Assembly: GCA_002362575.1 (NCBI GenBank)
Contig: DEUM01000039.1
Span: 1 to 38,504, forward strand
Reading direction: 5' to 3'
Source: Lachnoclostridium sp. UBA3262
GTDB lineage: Bacteria > Bacillota > Clostridia > Lachnospirales > Lachnospiraceae
Length of the DNA: 38,504 nt
The position numbers and the translations under genes were made by a program. Each line of letters begins with the position of its first letter. Within the stretch, counting starts at the first letter, position 1. This document shows positions 16,574-24,285 of this stretch, one piece after another. The notes below the pieces were generated by a model, which was not told the DNA's origin, searched no databases, and worked only from the letters and a program-made list of their open reading frames with translations.

Positions 16574-17019
16574 AGCATCTCCTCCGTATCCATAAGAATC
16601 GTAACCGGCCCGTCATTGACAAGGGACACTGCCATATCTGCCCCAAACTCGCCCTTTTCCACAACCGGAATTTCCTTTCTGCACTGCTCCAAAAAATATT
16701 CGTATAGCGGTTCAGACTGAGCGGGTGCCATCGCCTGAATAAAATTCGGGCGGTTTCCTTTCTTACAACCAGCATACAACGTAAACTGTGAAATGATGAG
16801 CAGACCGCCGTCCACGTCCTTCAGTCCCAGATTCATCTTTTCATTTTCATCCTCAAACACACGGAGCTTACAGAGCTTGTTCGCCAGATAATCTGCTTCT
16901 TTCTCTGTATCACCTTCTTTTGCCCCCCACATAACTAAATAACCTTTCCCTATCTGCCCGATTGTCTTTCCCTCTACCGCAACCGATGCCTCACTTACTC
17001 TCTGAATTACTAATCGCAT
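16570..17019 (-). CDS. dtd: D-aminoacyl-tRNA deacylase Dtd
   Basis: 149 aa, standard length. It hydrolyses D-amino acids and glycine mis-attached to tRNA. Family motifs SQFTLYA (usual SQFTLYG) and NDGPVTILMDT (cross-subunit Gly-Pro) are present; the protein begins MRLVIQRVSEASV as expected. The start at 17019 has AAGGAGG upstream. It lies 19 nt after the MATE gene and overlaps the HAD gene by ATGA. Confidence 0.96.
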   Translation of the reverse strand: MRLVIQRVSEASVAVEGKTIGQIGKGYLVMWGAKEGDTEKEADYLANKLCKLRVFEDENEKMNLGLKDVDGGLLIISQFTLYAGCKKGNRPNFIQAMAPAQSEPLYEYFLEQCRKEIPVVEKGEFGADMAVSLVNDGPVTILMDTEEML

Positions 17020-17038
17020 TGTTTCCTCCTTATCCGGT

Positions 17039-18415
17039 TCACGTCTCAACCATCTGTTTCTTCGGCGTCAGCTCTTTCCTCCATACCGTTATTATAAATA
17101 AAAATCCTGCTGTCAGCGCCGATACACTGTCTGCCAGCGGCTCCGCCCAGTATATGCCGTCAACTCCAAAAAATTTCGGAAGAACAACCGCGAGCGGAAT
17201 CAGCAGAATCACCTTTCGCCACAGCGCAATAAACAGTGATATCTTCGCTTTCCCAAGCCCCATAAAGGTACTCTGGCAGGTCATCTGCACGCCAAATACA
17301 AGCAGCCCCGCCAAAAAAAGCGGCATCTTTGAGGACGCCAGTTCAAGCAGTTTGGAATCGCTCGTAAAAAGTCCTGCAAACACCCTCGGAAACAGCATGA
17401 CTATACCGGTAAAAACAAAACTAAATCCCCAAATCGTTGAGAGGGCAATCTGAAATGTCTTCTTGACACGCTCCAGCTTCTGAGCCCCGTAATTATAACT
17501 GATAATCGGCTGTGCACCCTGCGAAAATCCCTGCGCCGGTATAACTATCAACTGCATAACGCTCTGCAGAATTGTAAGCGCCCCGACATACATATCGCCG
17601 CCATAAAATTTCAGCCCGCGGTTTAATACAATATTTATCAGACTTTCCGTAGACTGCATGACAAACGGAGAAATGCCAAGCGCCACAATACCGCCGATTA
17701 CGCGCCAGTCCGGCTTTATATTTTTCTTCCGAATCCGGAGCCCGGTGCGTTTTGAAAACAAAAACCAGACAATCCATACCGCACTGACACCCTGCGAAAG
17801 TATCGTGGCGACAGCGGCTCCCTTAATTCCCATTCCAAAAAGAAAAATGAAGATGGGATCTAAAATAATATTTAACACAGCGCCAATCAATACCGATATC
17901 ATCGCGAATCCCGCATACCCCTGACAACTGATAAACATATTCAGTCCCTGATAGCACATAACAAAAACGGTGCCAATCAGGTAAATATTCAGATAATCTT
18001 CCGCATACACAATCGTTGCGTCGCTGGCGCCAAATAAATACAAAAGAGGCGTTTTCACAAAATAAAAACCGAATGTGAGTACAACGGAAAATACAATCAA
18101 CATCATAACACTGTTGCCAAGAACTTTCTCCGCCGCCTCCCTGTCTCCCTTCCCAAGCTGTATGGATGCCCTTGGCGCGCCTCCCATTCCTGCCATCGCA
18201 CTGAATGCCTGAATGAGTAAAATAATAGGCAGGGATAAACCGAGCCCAGTCAGTGCCTGTGCTCCCACTCCGGCTATATGACCGATATAAATCCGGTCTA
18301 CCATATTGTATATCACATTGATAAGCTGTGCCACTACCGCCGGCATCGCCAGACTGATAACCAGCCTGCCAAGTGGGGCATTACCCAGCTTTTCATCCTG
18401 TTTTGGCTGTTCCAT
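17039..18415 (-). CDS. MATE family efflux transporter
   Basis: 458 aa polytopic membrane protein with about 12 hydrophobic segments. It begins LGNAPLGRLVISLAMPAVVAQ and has the NMVDRIYIGHIAGVGAQALTG signature of bacterial MATE (NorM/DinF-type) exporters, and CQGYAGFAM, as well as PAQGFSQGAQPIISYNYGA in the second half. Probably a Na+ or H+ driven exporter; cargo unknown. The start at 18415 has GGAGGG upstream. Divergent from the alcohol dehydrogenase. Confidence 0.92.
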   Translation of the reverse strand: MEQPKQDEKLGNAPLGRLVISLAMPAVVAQLINVIYNMVDRIYIGHIAGVGAQALTGLGLSLPIILLIQAFSAMAGMGGAPRASIQLGKGDREAAEKVLGNSVMMLIVFSVVLTFGFYFVKTPLLYLFGASDATIVYAEDYLNIYLIGTVFVMCYQGLNMFISCQGYAGFAMISVLIGAVLNIILDPIFIFLFGMGIKGAAVATILSQGVSAVWIVWFLFSKRTGLRIRKKNIKPDWRVIGGIVALGISPFVMQSTESLINIVLNRGLKFYGGDMYVGALTILQSVMQLIVIPAQGFSQGAQPIISYNYGAQKLERVKKTFQIALSTIWGFSFVFTGIVMLFPRVFAGLFTSDSKLLELASSKMPLFLAGLLVFGVQMTCQSTFMGLGKAKISLFIALWRKVILLIPLAVVLPKFFGVDGIYWAEPLADSVSALTAGFLFIITVWRKELTPKKQMVET

Positions 18416-18520
18416 ATTTTCATCCCTCCATTTGCACATGATGAAATTTTATATATTTTTCTTTTTTTCCAATATGAAACTTATTATACACCATTTCCAT
18501 ATTTTTGAAAATGTTTTTAA

Positions 18521-18549
18521 TTGCAATCATACTGTATATGATATAAAAT
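18521..18549 (+). promoter_or_regulatory. promoter of the alcohol dehydrogenase gene
   Basis: TTGCAA (18521-18526), 17-nt spacer, TAAAAT (18544-18549), 34 nt before the ATG at 18584, with AAGGAGG between. Confidence 0.5.
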
Positions 18550-18583
18550 ATAGGTATCAAATTTTAAGGAGGATGGTATTACT

Positions 18584-19795
18584 ATGACACGTTTTACATT
18601 ACCAAGAGACTTATACCACGGAAAGGGTGCGCTGGAGGCACTGAAAACATTTGACGGAAAGCGCGCTATCATCTGTGTAGGCGGAGGTTCCATGAAGCGG
18701 AACGGATTTCTTGACAAGGCGATGAATTATCTGAAGGAAGCTGGCATGGAGGTTACTCTCTTTGAGGGCATCGAGCCGGATCCTTCGGTTGAGACAGTGA
18801 TGAAGGGCGCAGCAGTTATGCAGGAATTCCAGCCGGACTGGATTATCGCTATGGGCGGAGGATCTCCGATTGACGCAGCCAAGGCAATGTGGATTAAATA
18901 TGAGTATCCGGATACTACCTTTGAAGATATGTGCAAAGTCTTTGGACTGCCAAAGCTTCGTACAAAAGCTCACTTCTGTGCGATTTCCTCGACATCCGGA
19001 ACTGCCACAGAGGTTACTGCCTTTTCTATCATTACTGATTATCAGAAGGGAATCAAATATCCGATTGCGGATTTCGAGATTACACCGGATGTTGCTATCG
19101 TGGATCCGGAGCTGGCAGAGACAATGCCACAGAAACTGGTTGCGCATACCGGTATGGACGCTATGACACATTCGATTGAAGCGTACGTTTCTACCGCTAA
19201 CTGCGATTATACCGATCCGCTGGCACTGCACTCTATCAAGATGATTCAGAATGACTTGGTAGATTCCTACAATGGAGACATGGAAAAACGTCACAGCATG
19301 CACAATGCACAATGCCTTGCCGGCATGGCATTTTCCAACGCCCTTCTCGGCATTGTCCACTCTATGGCGCATAAGACAGGAGCAGCTTTTGAGGGCGGCC
19401 ACATCATCCACGGTGCGGCAAACGCTATGTATCTGCCAAAGGTAATTAAGTTTAACAGTAAGGATGCTACAGCCGCAAAACGCTACGCTGAAATCGCTGA
19501 TTTTATGAATCTCGGTGGTAATACACAAGAAGAAAAAATTGACCTGCTGATTGCTTATCTGAGGGGAATGAACGACGACCTGAACATCCCTCACAGCATT
19601 AACCACTACGGCGCAGACGGACTTCCGGCTGAAACCGGATTTGTTTCCGAGGAAGTATTTTTGAGCAAGCTCTCTGACATTGCGGCAAATGCCCTGTTAG
19701 ATGCATGTACCGGCTCAAATCCAAGGCAGCCTTCTCAGGAGGAAATGGAAAAGCTGCTGAAATGCTGCTTCTATGATACGGAAGTGGATTTCTAA
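18584..19795 (+). CDS. iron-containing alcohol dehydrogenase
   Basis: 403 aa group III (Fe-dependent) dehydrogenase. NAD(P)-binding CVGGGSMKRNG and AMGGGSPIDAAKAM, then the metal region with HTGMDAMTHSIEAYVS and GIVHSMAHKTGAAFEGGHIIHG supply the Asp and three His ligands. Such enzymes reduce short-chain aldehydes to alcohols (butanol, ethanol or propanediol routes) in fermenting Clostridia; the substrate cannot be told. It stands alone with its own promoter and terminator. Confidence 0.93.
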   Translation: MTRFTLPRDLYHGKGALEALKTFDGKRAIICVGGGSMKRNGFLDKAMNYLKEAGMEVTLFEGIEPDPSVETVMKGAAVMQEFQPDWIIAMGGGSPIDAAKAMWIKYEYPDTTFEDMCKVFGLPKLRTKAHFCAISSTSGTATEVTAFSIITDYQKGIKYPIADFEITPDVAIVDPELAETMPQKLVAHTGMDAMTHSIEAYVSTANCDYTDPLALHSIKMIQNDLVDSYNGDMEKRHSMHNAQCLAGMAFSNALLGIVHSMAHKTGAAFEGGHIIHGAANAMYLPKVIKFNSKDATAAKRYAEIADFMNLGGNTQEEKIDLLIAYLRGMNDDLNIPHSINHYGADGLPAETGFVSEEVFLSKLSDIAANALLDACTGSNPRQPSQEEMEKLLKCCFYDTEVDF

Positions 19796-19818
19796 TCTTA
19801 TAAAAATACAGTAGAACC

Positions 19819-19874
19819 CAAAAAAAGAAGAAACTGCGGACGGATATTATTTCGTTCCGGTTTCTTCTTTTTTA
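19819..19874. terminator. bidirectional terminator between alcohol dehydrogenase and the DUF6688-like operon
   Basis: AAAAAAGAAGAAACTGCGGA pairs with TCCGGTTTCTTCTTTTTT across a 15-nt loop; A-runs and T-runs on both flanks suit termination from both converging transcripts. Confidence 0.75.
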
Positions 19875-19882
19875 ATTTACGA

Positions 19883-19931
19883 GGTTAAATATTATTTATG
19901 AAGTTTAAATATTATTCATGGGGTTAAATTT
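19883..19931. repeat. 2.4 copies of a 20-bp AT-rich tandem repeat
   Basis: GGTTAAATATTATTTATGAA (19883-19902) is followed by GTTTAAATATTATTCATGGG (19903-19922) and a partial third copy GTTAAATTTTCAT. The third copy covers the stop codon of the DUF6688-like gene, so the repeat spread from its 3' end. No function seen. Confidence 0.7.
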
Positions 19932-21042
19932 TCATTCCCTTTTTCGGAAGGTATTGTACGGCAATACGGTTTTCCGGCTTCACATCACAGAAATAGATAA
20001 CCGCAAGAAATACCCACTCCAGCGGCTTCATCAGATAATACACGACATCCGCCGCGAACCGTGAGCGTATCCGCTTTGCCACCGGAAATCCATATGTATC
20101 ATAGAAATGCCTTACATGCTTATGAAAACGCGGCGCCCCCTCCTCTAATATCTGCTCAAATGCGTTGGCAATGCAAAGCTGTCGGTTTACGACAATCCGA
20201 TGTCCATGCCTCTCGCCCATACGAATCGGCTTTACAATCTTCTCATGTCCCCCCGCCGCTACCGTACAGAGATAATGCTCGTCCATCATCACATTCGGCG
20301 GCGATATCCTCTGGGACAACGTCCAGTCGCTCGTCTCCGTCCACGCCTTAATAAAGCTGTCCGGCTGCTGCCCAAACAGCGCCAGTATGGCAATACCGAT
20401 ACCAAGCAACGGCCACATAATTAGAAAGGCGGCAAACGGCCAGTACGCTGCCTTTAGCAGCTTTTGGTTTATAAAGGCAATAAAATGTCCTTTTTCTGAA
20501 TAATCCTTTTCAATATTTTCTTCTTCCCATTCCCATATCTTTTGCCGTATTGTTTTCGTCGCGATAATAATACAGTTAAAGGGGAACAGGCAGAGAATCC
20601 AGTCCTGCATACTAAAGAGCTGCACAATCCAGAGCACACATTCTACAATTCCCAGATACATGGCAGCCATTGCCGTGACAATCACAAGCGGCGCCATCCT
20701 GCTTAACTTCACGAAGGATAGAACAAGATATCCAAACATACCGCAGACAGCAAAGACAATGACGGTAAGAAGCGCTCCTCTCCATATTGGCGTATGTTTC
20801 TGCTCATTCGTAAGCACTGCTGTCCAGTCCGAAAATGTATACCGGTCATCCATAACGCCTGCATATAATGCACTATATAACACTCCCAGAATAATCGTAA
20901 TAATCTCCACCCATTTTAATCTTTTCCGGTTCTTCTCACTCTTAGGCAAAAATATCAAAGAACCGGTATTCGCTACTGTCAGCAGTATAGGAAGAACCAA
21001 AAAAATACCACCTAAAATAACCAATATTAAATTTTCCTGCAT
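19924..21042 (-). CDS. polytopic membrane protein, probably DUF6688 family
   Basis: 372 aa. Hydrophobic segments at about 4-30, 45-63, 88-115, 118-142, 150-165 and 200-225, then a large C-terminal soluble part with GERHGHRIVVNRQLCIANAFEQ, RHFYDTYGFP and MKPLEWVFLAVIYFCDVKPE, ending with a conserved-looking QYLPKKG. From memory this matches DUF6688; function unknown. Last gene of the operon, 24 nt after the 105-aa gene, with AAAGGAGAA before the ATG. It could be the membrane partner (anchor, channel or holin-like exit) for the soluble products upstream; that is inference. Confidence 0.7.
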   Translation of the reverse strand: MQENLILVILGGIFLVLPILLTVANTGSLIFLPKSEKNRKRLKWVEIITIILGVLYSALYAGVMDDRYTFSDWTAVLTNEQKHTPIWRGALLTVIVFAVCGMFGYLVLSFVKLSRMAPLVIVTAMAAMYLGIVECVLWIVQLFSMQDWILCLFPFNCIIIATKTIRQKIWEWEEENIEKDYSEKGHFIAFINQKLLKAAYWPFAAFLIMWPLLGIGIAILALFGQQPDSFIKAWTETSDWTLSQRISPPNVMMDEHYLCTVAAGGHEKIVKPIRMGERHGHRIVVNRQLCIANAFEQILEEGAPRFHKHVRHFYDTYGFPVAKRIRSRFAADVVYYLMKPLEWVFLAVIYFCDVKPENRIAVQYLPKKGMKI

Positions 21043-21066
21043 TGTGCTTCTCCTTTCTTACTATAC

Positions 21067-21384
21067 CTATTGTAACTTATTTTCCAAATCTTTGTAAAGA
21101 ACTGGTGAATTTGTATTTACTGAATCAATCCAATGCGGCTTTCGTGCAAAACCGATATGATATACAATGTACTGCATTACTACCTGATGCTCGCCAAGGT
21201 TGAGCAGATAAAAATTTTTTTCCTGTCCGACTATTTTGCCCTTTGGACTCTCTTTCAGACAGCGGTTCAAAAGCGCCATCTGTCTCTCATACTTTTTTTC
21301 ATCCGGTGCGGTTTCCGGGTTGTCGTTTCCCACGACAACCCTTTTGATATAACCGACATCCGTTAAAGAAAACGTCTCCGTCAT
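21067..21384 (-). CDS. 105-aa protein of unknown function in the glycosyltransferase operon
   Basis: Not recognised. It is soluble, with no signal peptide or membrane segment, with mixed charge (SLTDVGYIKRVVVGNDNPE, then KKYERQMALLNRCLKE) and a beta-rich middle (KIVGQEKNFYLLNLGEHQVVMQ). GAGG lies just upstream of the ATG. It lies 17 nt after the GH73 gene and 24 nt before the membrane-protein gene, so is almost certainly co-transcribed. A chaperone, adaptor or immunity protein are all possible; nothing in the sequence decides. Confidence 0.75.
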   Translation of the reverse strand: MTETFSLTDVGYIKRVVVGNDNPETAPDEKKYERQMALLNRCLKESPKGKIVGQEKNFYLLNLGEHQVVMQYIVYHIGFARKPHWIDSVNTNSPVLYKDLENKLQ

Positions 21385-21401
21385 ACCTCATTTCCTTTCC
21401 A

Positions 21402-21866
21402 CTACTTTGCACATTTATCGTACCGATCCAGATGATGGGTTTCAATTACTGATATTAGATTCTTTGTATAATTCAGGCTTGTCGCCCATCCATCCTCCTT
21501 GATAAGCAAACATGCCTTTTTGTAGTCCTTTACACCTTTCAGATTTTTGTACCTGCTATACTGCAAAAAATCATAATATCCCTTAATTCCCTCGCTCATC
21601 GTCTTATATGCGCGGAACTTTGCTTCCACTGTGTAGCGTTTTCCATCCGGTCTCTGTTCTCCAGTTTTGTATGTCTTATAGGCGCATCCACATCCCTGCA
21701 CCCATTTCATGCCGAAATAATTATGGCACTCAACCGCCAGTTTGCTTTTTCCCCACCGGCTTTCTAAAATCGCCTGTGCAATGGTAAGTGAAGGTAGAAT
21801 CTTATACTGGCTGTAATATTTTACAGCAGCTTGTCCTACCTTTTCTATAAATTCCTGATTTGTCAT
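21402..21866 (-). CDS. leaderless GH73 glucosaminidase (peptidoglycan hydrolase)
   Basis: 154 aa, nearly all one glucosaminidase domain of the FlgJ/LytG/AcmA type: LTIAQAILESRWGKSKLAVE contains the catalytic Glu35, followed by NYFGMK and the later beta-lobe with FRAYKTMSEGIKGYYDFL. These enzymes cut the glycan strand of peptidoglycan. It has no signal peptide, membrane anchor or wall-binding repeat, unlike housekeeping autolysins; leaderless forms are typical of phage endolysins and tail or injection-associated lysins. GGAGG precedes its ATG, 19 nt after the glycosyltransferase. A role in letting operon products pass the wall is inference. Confidence 0.9.
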   Translation of the reverse strand: MTNQEFIEKVGQAAVKYYSQYKILPSLTIAQAILESRWGKSKLAVECHNYFGMKWVQGCGCAYKTYKTGEQRPDGKRYTVEAKFRAYKTMSEGIKGYYDFLQYSRYKNLKGVKDYKKACLLIKEDGWATSLNYTKNLISVIETHHLDRYDKCAK

Positions 21867-21885
21867 AACTTTTTCCTCCTGCTCT

Positions 21886-23397
21886 TTATTTTTCAGCCTG
21901 CCAGCTGGATTTCATTTCTTCTTCTGTCTCATAGGTCAGTTTATCCGATGGGATAAAGAAACTTTTATAACCTTGGTATTGATATGACCACCCAAAAATA
22001 CCCTTATAGAAGTCATTTTCTAAAAATAATATGCCATACATGATACAGGCATAGATTGTCGGTCCTGTCAAATCAATCGTGCATTTAACTGCCGGCACAA
22101 TCCCTGTCGCATAATAAGTACAGACTCGCCTCAGCATTTCCTGCAGCTCTCTATTGGTTATTTCTCTTACTGCATCTGCACGTACATCAATTACATTATT
22201 CAAAGACCTCCCAAGAAATGGCGGTTTTTCAAAATATTTATCCATTATGCCATAATTTTGCTTAATCAGGGCAAGCAGCATATCCACCGCCATGCTGTTC
22301 CGGCAGCATGCCAGCATCTGGTTTATTACACTTTTATTTCTATAAAATATCCGAAAGCCCATCGGGTTACATTGTATATCTCCCAGCGGCGCCATTAACG
22401 TCACCAAAGCTTTTCCGGCAACAATATCCCGTATCTCTGCTTTTCTGCCATAGCTTTCTAAAAATTCGGTGCTATAGCCGGGAATCTCCCCTGTAGCTTC
22501 CATAATTGCCTGTAAAAACAATCTCTGCCTTGTACTTTCTTCCACCTCTCTAAATCCTGTCATCAAACTCGGCTCGATTTCCGGCAGCATATCCGTATCT
22601 AGATATACACCGCCAAATCTTTTTAATACAAACAGCCTTACCATATCGGAAAGAGCCGCAAAGTTCTGCGTCTGAATTGCTTCCAGCATATAGATACGAT
22701 ACATTTCTTCATCCGGCGCCAGCTCTCCATGTATATCCAGCAGGTTGATGTTGGAAGAAGAAATATCTTCCTCCCATACCGGTTCTGTGCCAAAATCTTC
22801 TTCCTTGCCCAAACTAACAGAGAAAGCTTTCATAGTCTCGGACATTTTTTGAAATTCCGGATTGTGCTTCAAAACATAATCTGTAAAGTCCTGACGAATA
22901 CGAAATACTGCATCTGCCCAAACTTTGCGGTCGGTCTTTCGCAGCTCATCTCCTCCTACCGTCGTCTTCAATAAATCCGATAACTTTTTCAGCCCAAGCA
23001 GATTCGAATCGTACCATATGGTAATCACATAGTCCGGATTGATTTTTGCCCAGACCTTGATATACTGCATCACAACCTGTGGTATCGGGCCTCCTATCCA
23101 CACAAAATGTATCAGCTTAGGCACCGTCTGCTGATTTTCTGCCATCTGACTGCTAACATAGTTCTGCAGATTTTCCAATAGTATTGCCGGCCACTTCTTC
23201 CTTTTTCCTTTGCCTGACTCCATATAACTTCTGACCTGCATTGCCAGTGTTACGATTCTCTTATATTTCTCCACCGATTCTGCCGTCTGATTGCAGCATC
23301 GCAACCCAAGTATAATATCCGAAGCCTCATCGCTGGGAGCAAAAAGACTTTCTTTCTTTACCATAGCTTCTAATTGTTCCGCTGTCATTAAATCCAT
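21886..23397 (-). CDS. stand-alone TcdA/TcdB-type glycosyltransferase (large clostridial toxin catalytic domain)
   Basis: 503 aa GT-A fold protein. It tracks the TcdB catalytic domain along its length: PKLIHFVWIGGPIPQ (Trp100, TcdB Trp102), INPDYVITIWYDS, ALSDMVRLFVLKRFGGVYLD with Asp251, Arg254, Asp267-x-Asp269 (TcdB Asp270, Arg273, Asp286, Asp288), TIDLTGPTIYA near 431, and a final SSW at 497-499 matching the TcdB S-x-W lid (Ser518, Trp520). The toxin translocation, autoprotease and receptor parts are absent, and there is no signal peptide. In toxins this domain glucosylates Rho GTPases using UDP-sugar. The start at 23397 has GGAGG upstream; an alternative GTG at 23487 would make the leader hairpins coding. 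Target, donor and export route unknown. Confidence 0.88.
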   Translation of the reverse strand: MDLMTAEQLEAMVKKESLFAPSDEASDIILGLRCCNQTAESVEKYKRIVTLAMQVRSYMESGKGKRKKWPAILLENLQNYVSSQMAENQQTVPKLIHFVWIGGPIPQVVMQYIKVWAKINPDYVITIWYDSNLLGLKKLSDLLKTTVGGDELRKTDRKVWADAVFRIRQDFTDYVLKHNPEFQKMSETMKAFSVSLGKEEDFGTEPVWEEDISSSNINLLDIHGELAPDEEMYRIYMLEAIQTQNFAALSDMVRLFVLKRFGGVYLDTDMLPEIEPSLMTGFREVEESTRQRLFLQAIMEATGEIPGYSTEFLESYGRKAEIRDIVAGKALVTLMAPLGDIQCNPMGFRIFYRNKSVINQMLACCRNSMAVDMLLALIKQNYGIMDKYFEKPPFLGRSLNNVIDVRADAVREITNRELQEMLRRVCTYYATGIVPAVKCTIDLTGPTIYACIMYGILFLENDFYKGIFGWSYQYQGYKSFFIPSDKLTYETEEEMKSSWQAEK

Positions 23398-23413
23398 ATT
23401 TCTTCCTCCATCT

Positions 23414-23489
23414 GCACACGCCTTTATTGTGCATAAGAAGTTTGGGCGTGTGCGCACAAACTTCCCGAGTGAAAATTTATTTTTCACTC
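23414..23489 (-). promoter_or_regulatory. structured leader of the glycosyltransferase gene (three hairpins, two exclusive)
   Basis: Three perfect inverted repeats lie between the DUF2589 gene and the glycosyltransferase: GAGTGAAAA/TTTTCACTC (23467-23475, 23481-23489), GAAGTTTG/CAAACTTC (23437-23444, 23457-23464) and GCACACGCC/GGCGTGTGC (23414-23422, 23445-23453). The third uses the loop of the second, so these two cannot form together as simple hairpins. One arm of the third ends a few bases before the GGAGG ribosome site. It may control translation or processing of the mRNA. Confidence 0.5.
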
Positions 23490-23547
23490 TCCCTTCCTTT
23501 CTATCTCCTGCGCGCGGTTTTCGTTACTTTTGGTTTCCTACATTAGT

Positions 23548-24231
23548 TTAAGTCTGCGATTCTGTCTCCGATGAATCATCTCCCGATGAACTATCTCCCG
23601 ATGAATTATTTCCCGAAGTATTGGTTCCCGGCTTTTCATCTTTCTGTACCACCGTCGGTGTACATGCTGTAGCCAGCACATCCATCATCCTCGCAAGTCC
23701 CTCCGGCTCCTTCGCCTGTGCGGCGTGGACCTCTACGTGGTATTTAGCAGAGTTATCACTGCTTCTTGTGTTGCTCTCCTGACTAGAAACGGAACCCTTG
23801 ATTTTTACATCCATATGGAATGGTCCCACTGCCAGACCAGCCTCAGCATCAATCTGACCTTCCTTCGCCGATTTTGATTCGGACGACACAGCCGATTTTA
23901 CTTCCATATCGAATTTCACATCGACATTATCTACCTGAAGAGCTGGAATATTGATAATCGACAGAAGCGGAACATTCATCTCCACTTCCTCTGTTTTCGG
24001 AGCGCCACTTTTCTCATCAACAGTTGTTCTTGTAAATGAAAATTTCGTTGTACGAATCGTCTTCTTTTTGGTAGTACTATCCGTCTCCATTCCGACATTT
24101 TCAATAAAGTTTGCTGTTGCCGAAGCCAGCATTGTCTGCGCATCGCAGGCTGCTTTCAGCGGACCACCAATCAATGATGACATATCCAGACCGCTGAACT
24201 GGTCACCCATTTTTACTAAATCATCAGCCAT
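23548..24231 (-). CDS. DUF2589 family protein with Ser/Asp-rich tail
   Basis: 227 aa. The family signature is at the N-terminus: LIGGPLKAACDAQTMLASAT, followed by beta-rich segments (VPLLSIINIPALQVDNVDVKF and DMEVKSAV, then GPFHMDVKIKGSVSSQE) and EVHAAQAKEPEGLARMMDVL. The C-terminal 30 residues are low complexity with pentapeptide repeats (NSSGD, SSSGD). DUF2589 function is not known; members are often encoded as pairs, as here. No signal peptide. AAAGGAG precedes the ATG. It lies 54 nt downstream of its paralogue and 150 nt upstream of the glycosyltransferase. Confidence 0.85.
   Translation of the reverse strand: MADDLVKMGDQFSGLDMSSLIGGPLKAACDAQTMLASATANFIENVGMETDSTTKKKTIRTTKFSFTRTTVDEKSGAPKTEEVEMNVPLLSIINIPALQVDNVDVKFDMEVKSAVSSESKSAKEGQIDAEAGLAVGPFHMDVKIKGSVSSQESNTRSSDNSAKYHVEVHAAQAKEPEGLARMMDVLATACTPTVVQKDEKPGTNTSGNNSSGDSSSGDDSSETESQT
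23564..23623. repeat. four copies of a 15-bp in-frame repeat in the DUF2589 gene
   Basis: Units of TCTCCCGATGAACTA type (23579-23593, 23594-23608, with degenerate neighbours on each side) encode the Ser-Ser-Gly-Asp pentapeptides of the protein tail. Copy number could change without a frameshift. Confidence 0.75.
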
Positions 24232-24285
24232 ATTATTTCTCCTTTCTATTCCCGACGTCCCTATCTGTACGCCATCTATGCCCTA

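Noticed and set aside
18611..19606. 331-codon open frame on the minus strand
   Set aside because: It is fully antisense to the alcohol dehydrogenase, which has clear motifs and a ribosome site; the reverse frame resembles no family.
19883..19931. CRISPR-like repeat array
   Set aside because: The units are directly adjacent, AT-rich and imperfect, without spacers or cas genes.
23398..23487. GTG start giving a 533-aa glycosyltransferase
   Set aside because: The ATG at 23397 has a much better ribosome site, and the extra 30 residues coincide with perfect inverted repeats typical of non-coding leader.
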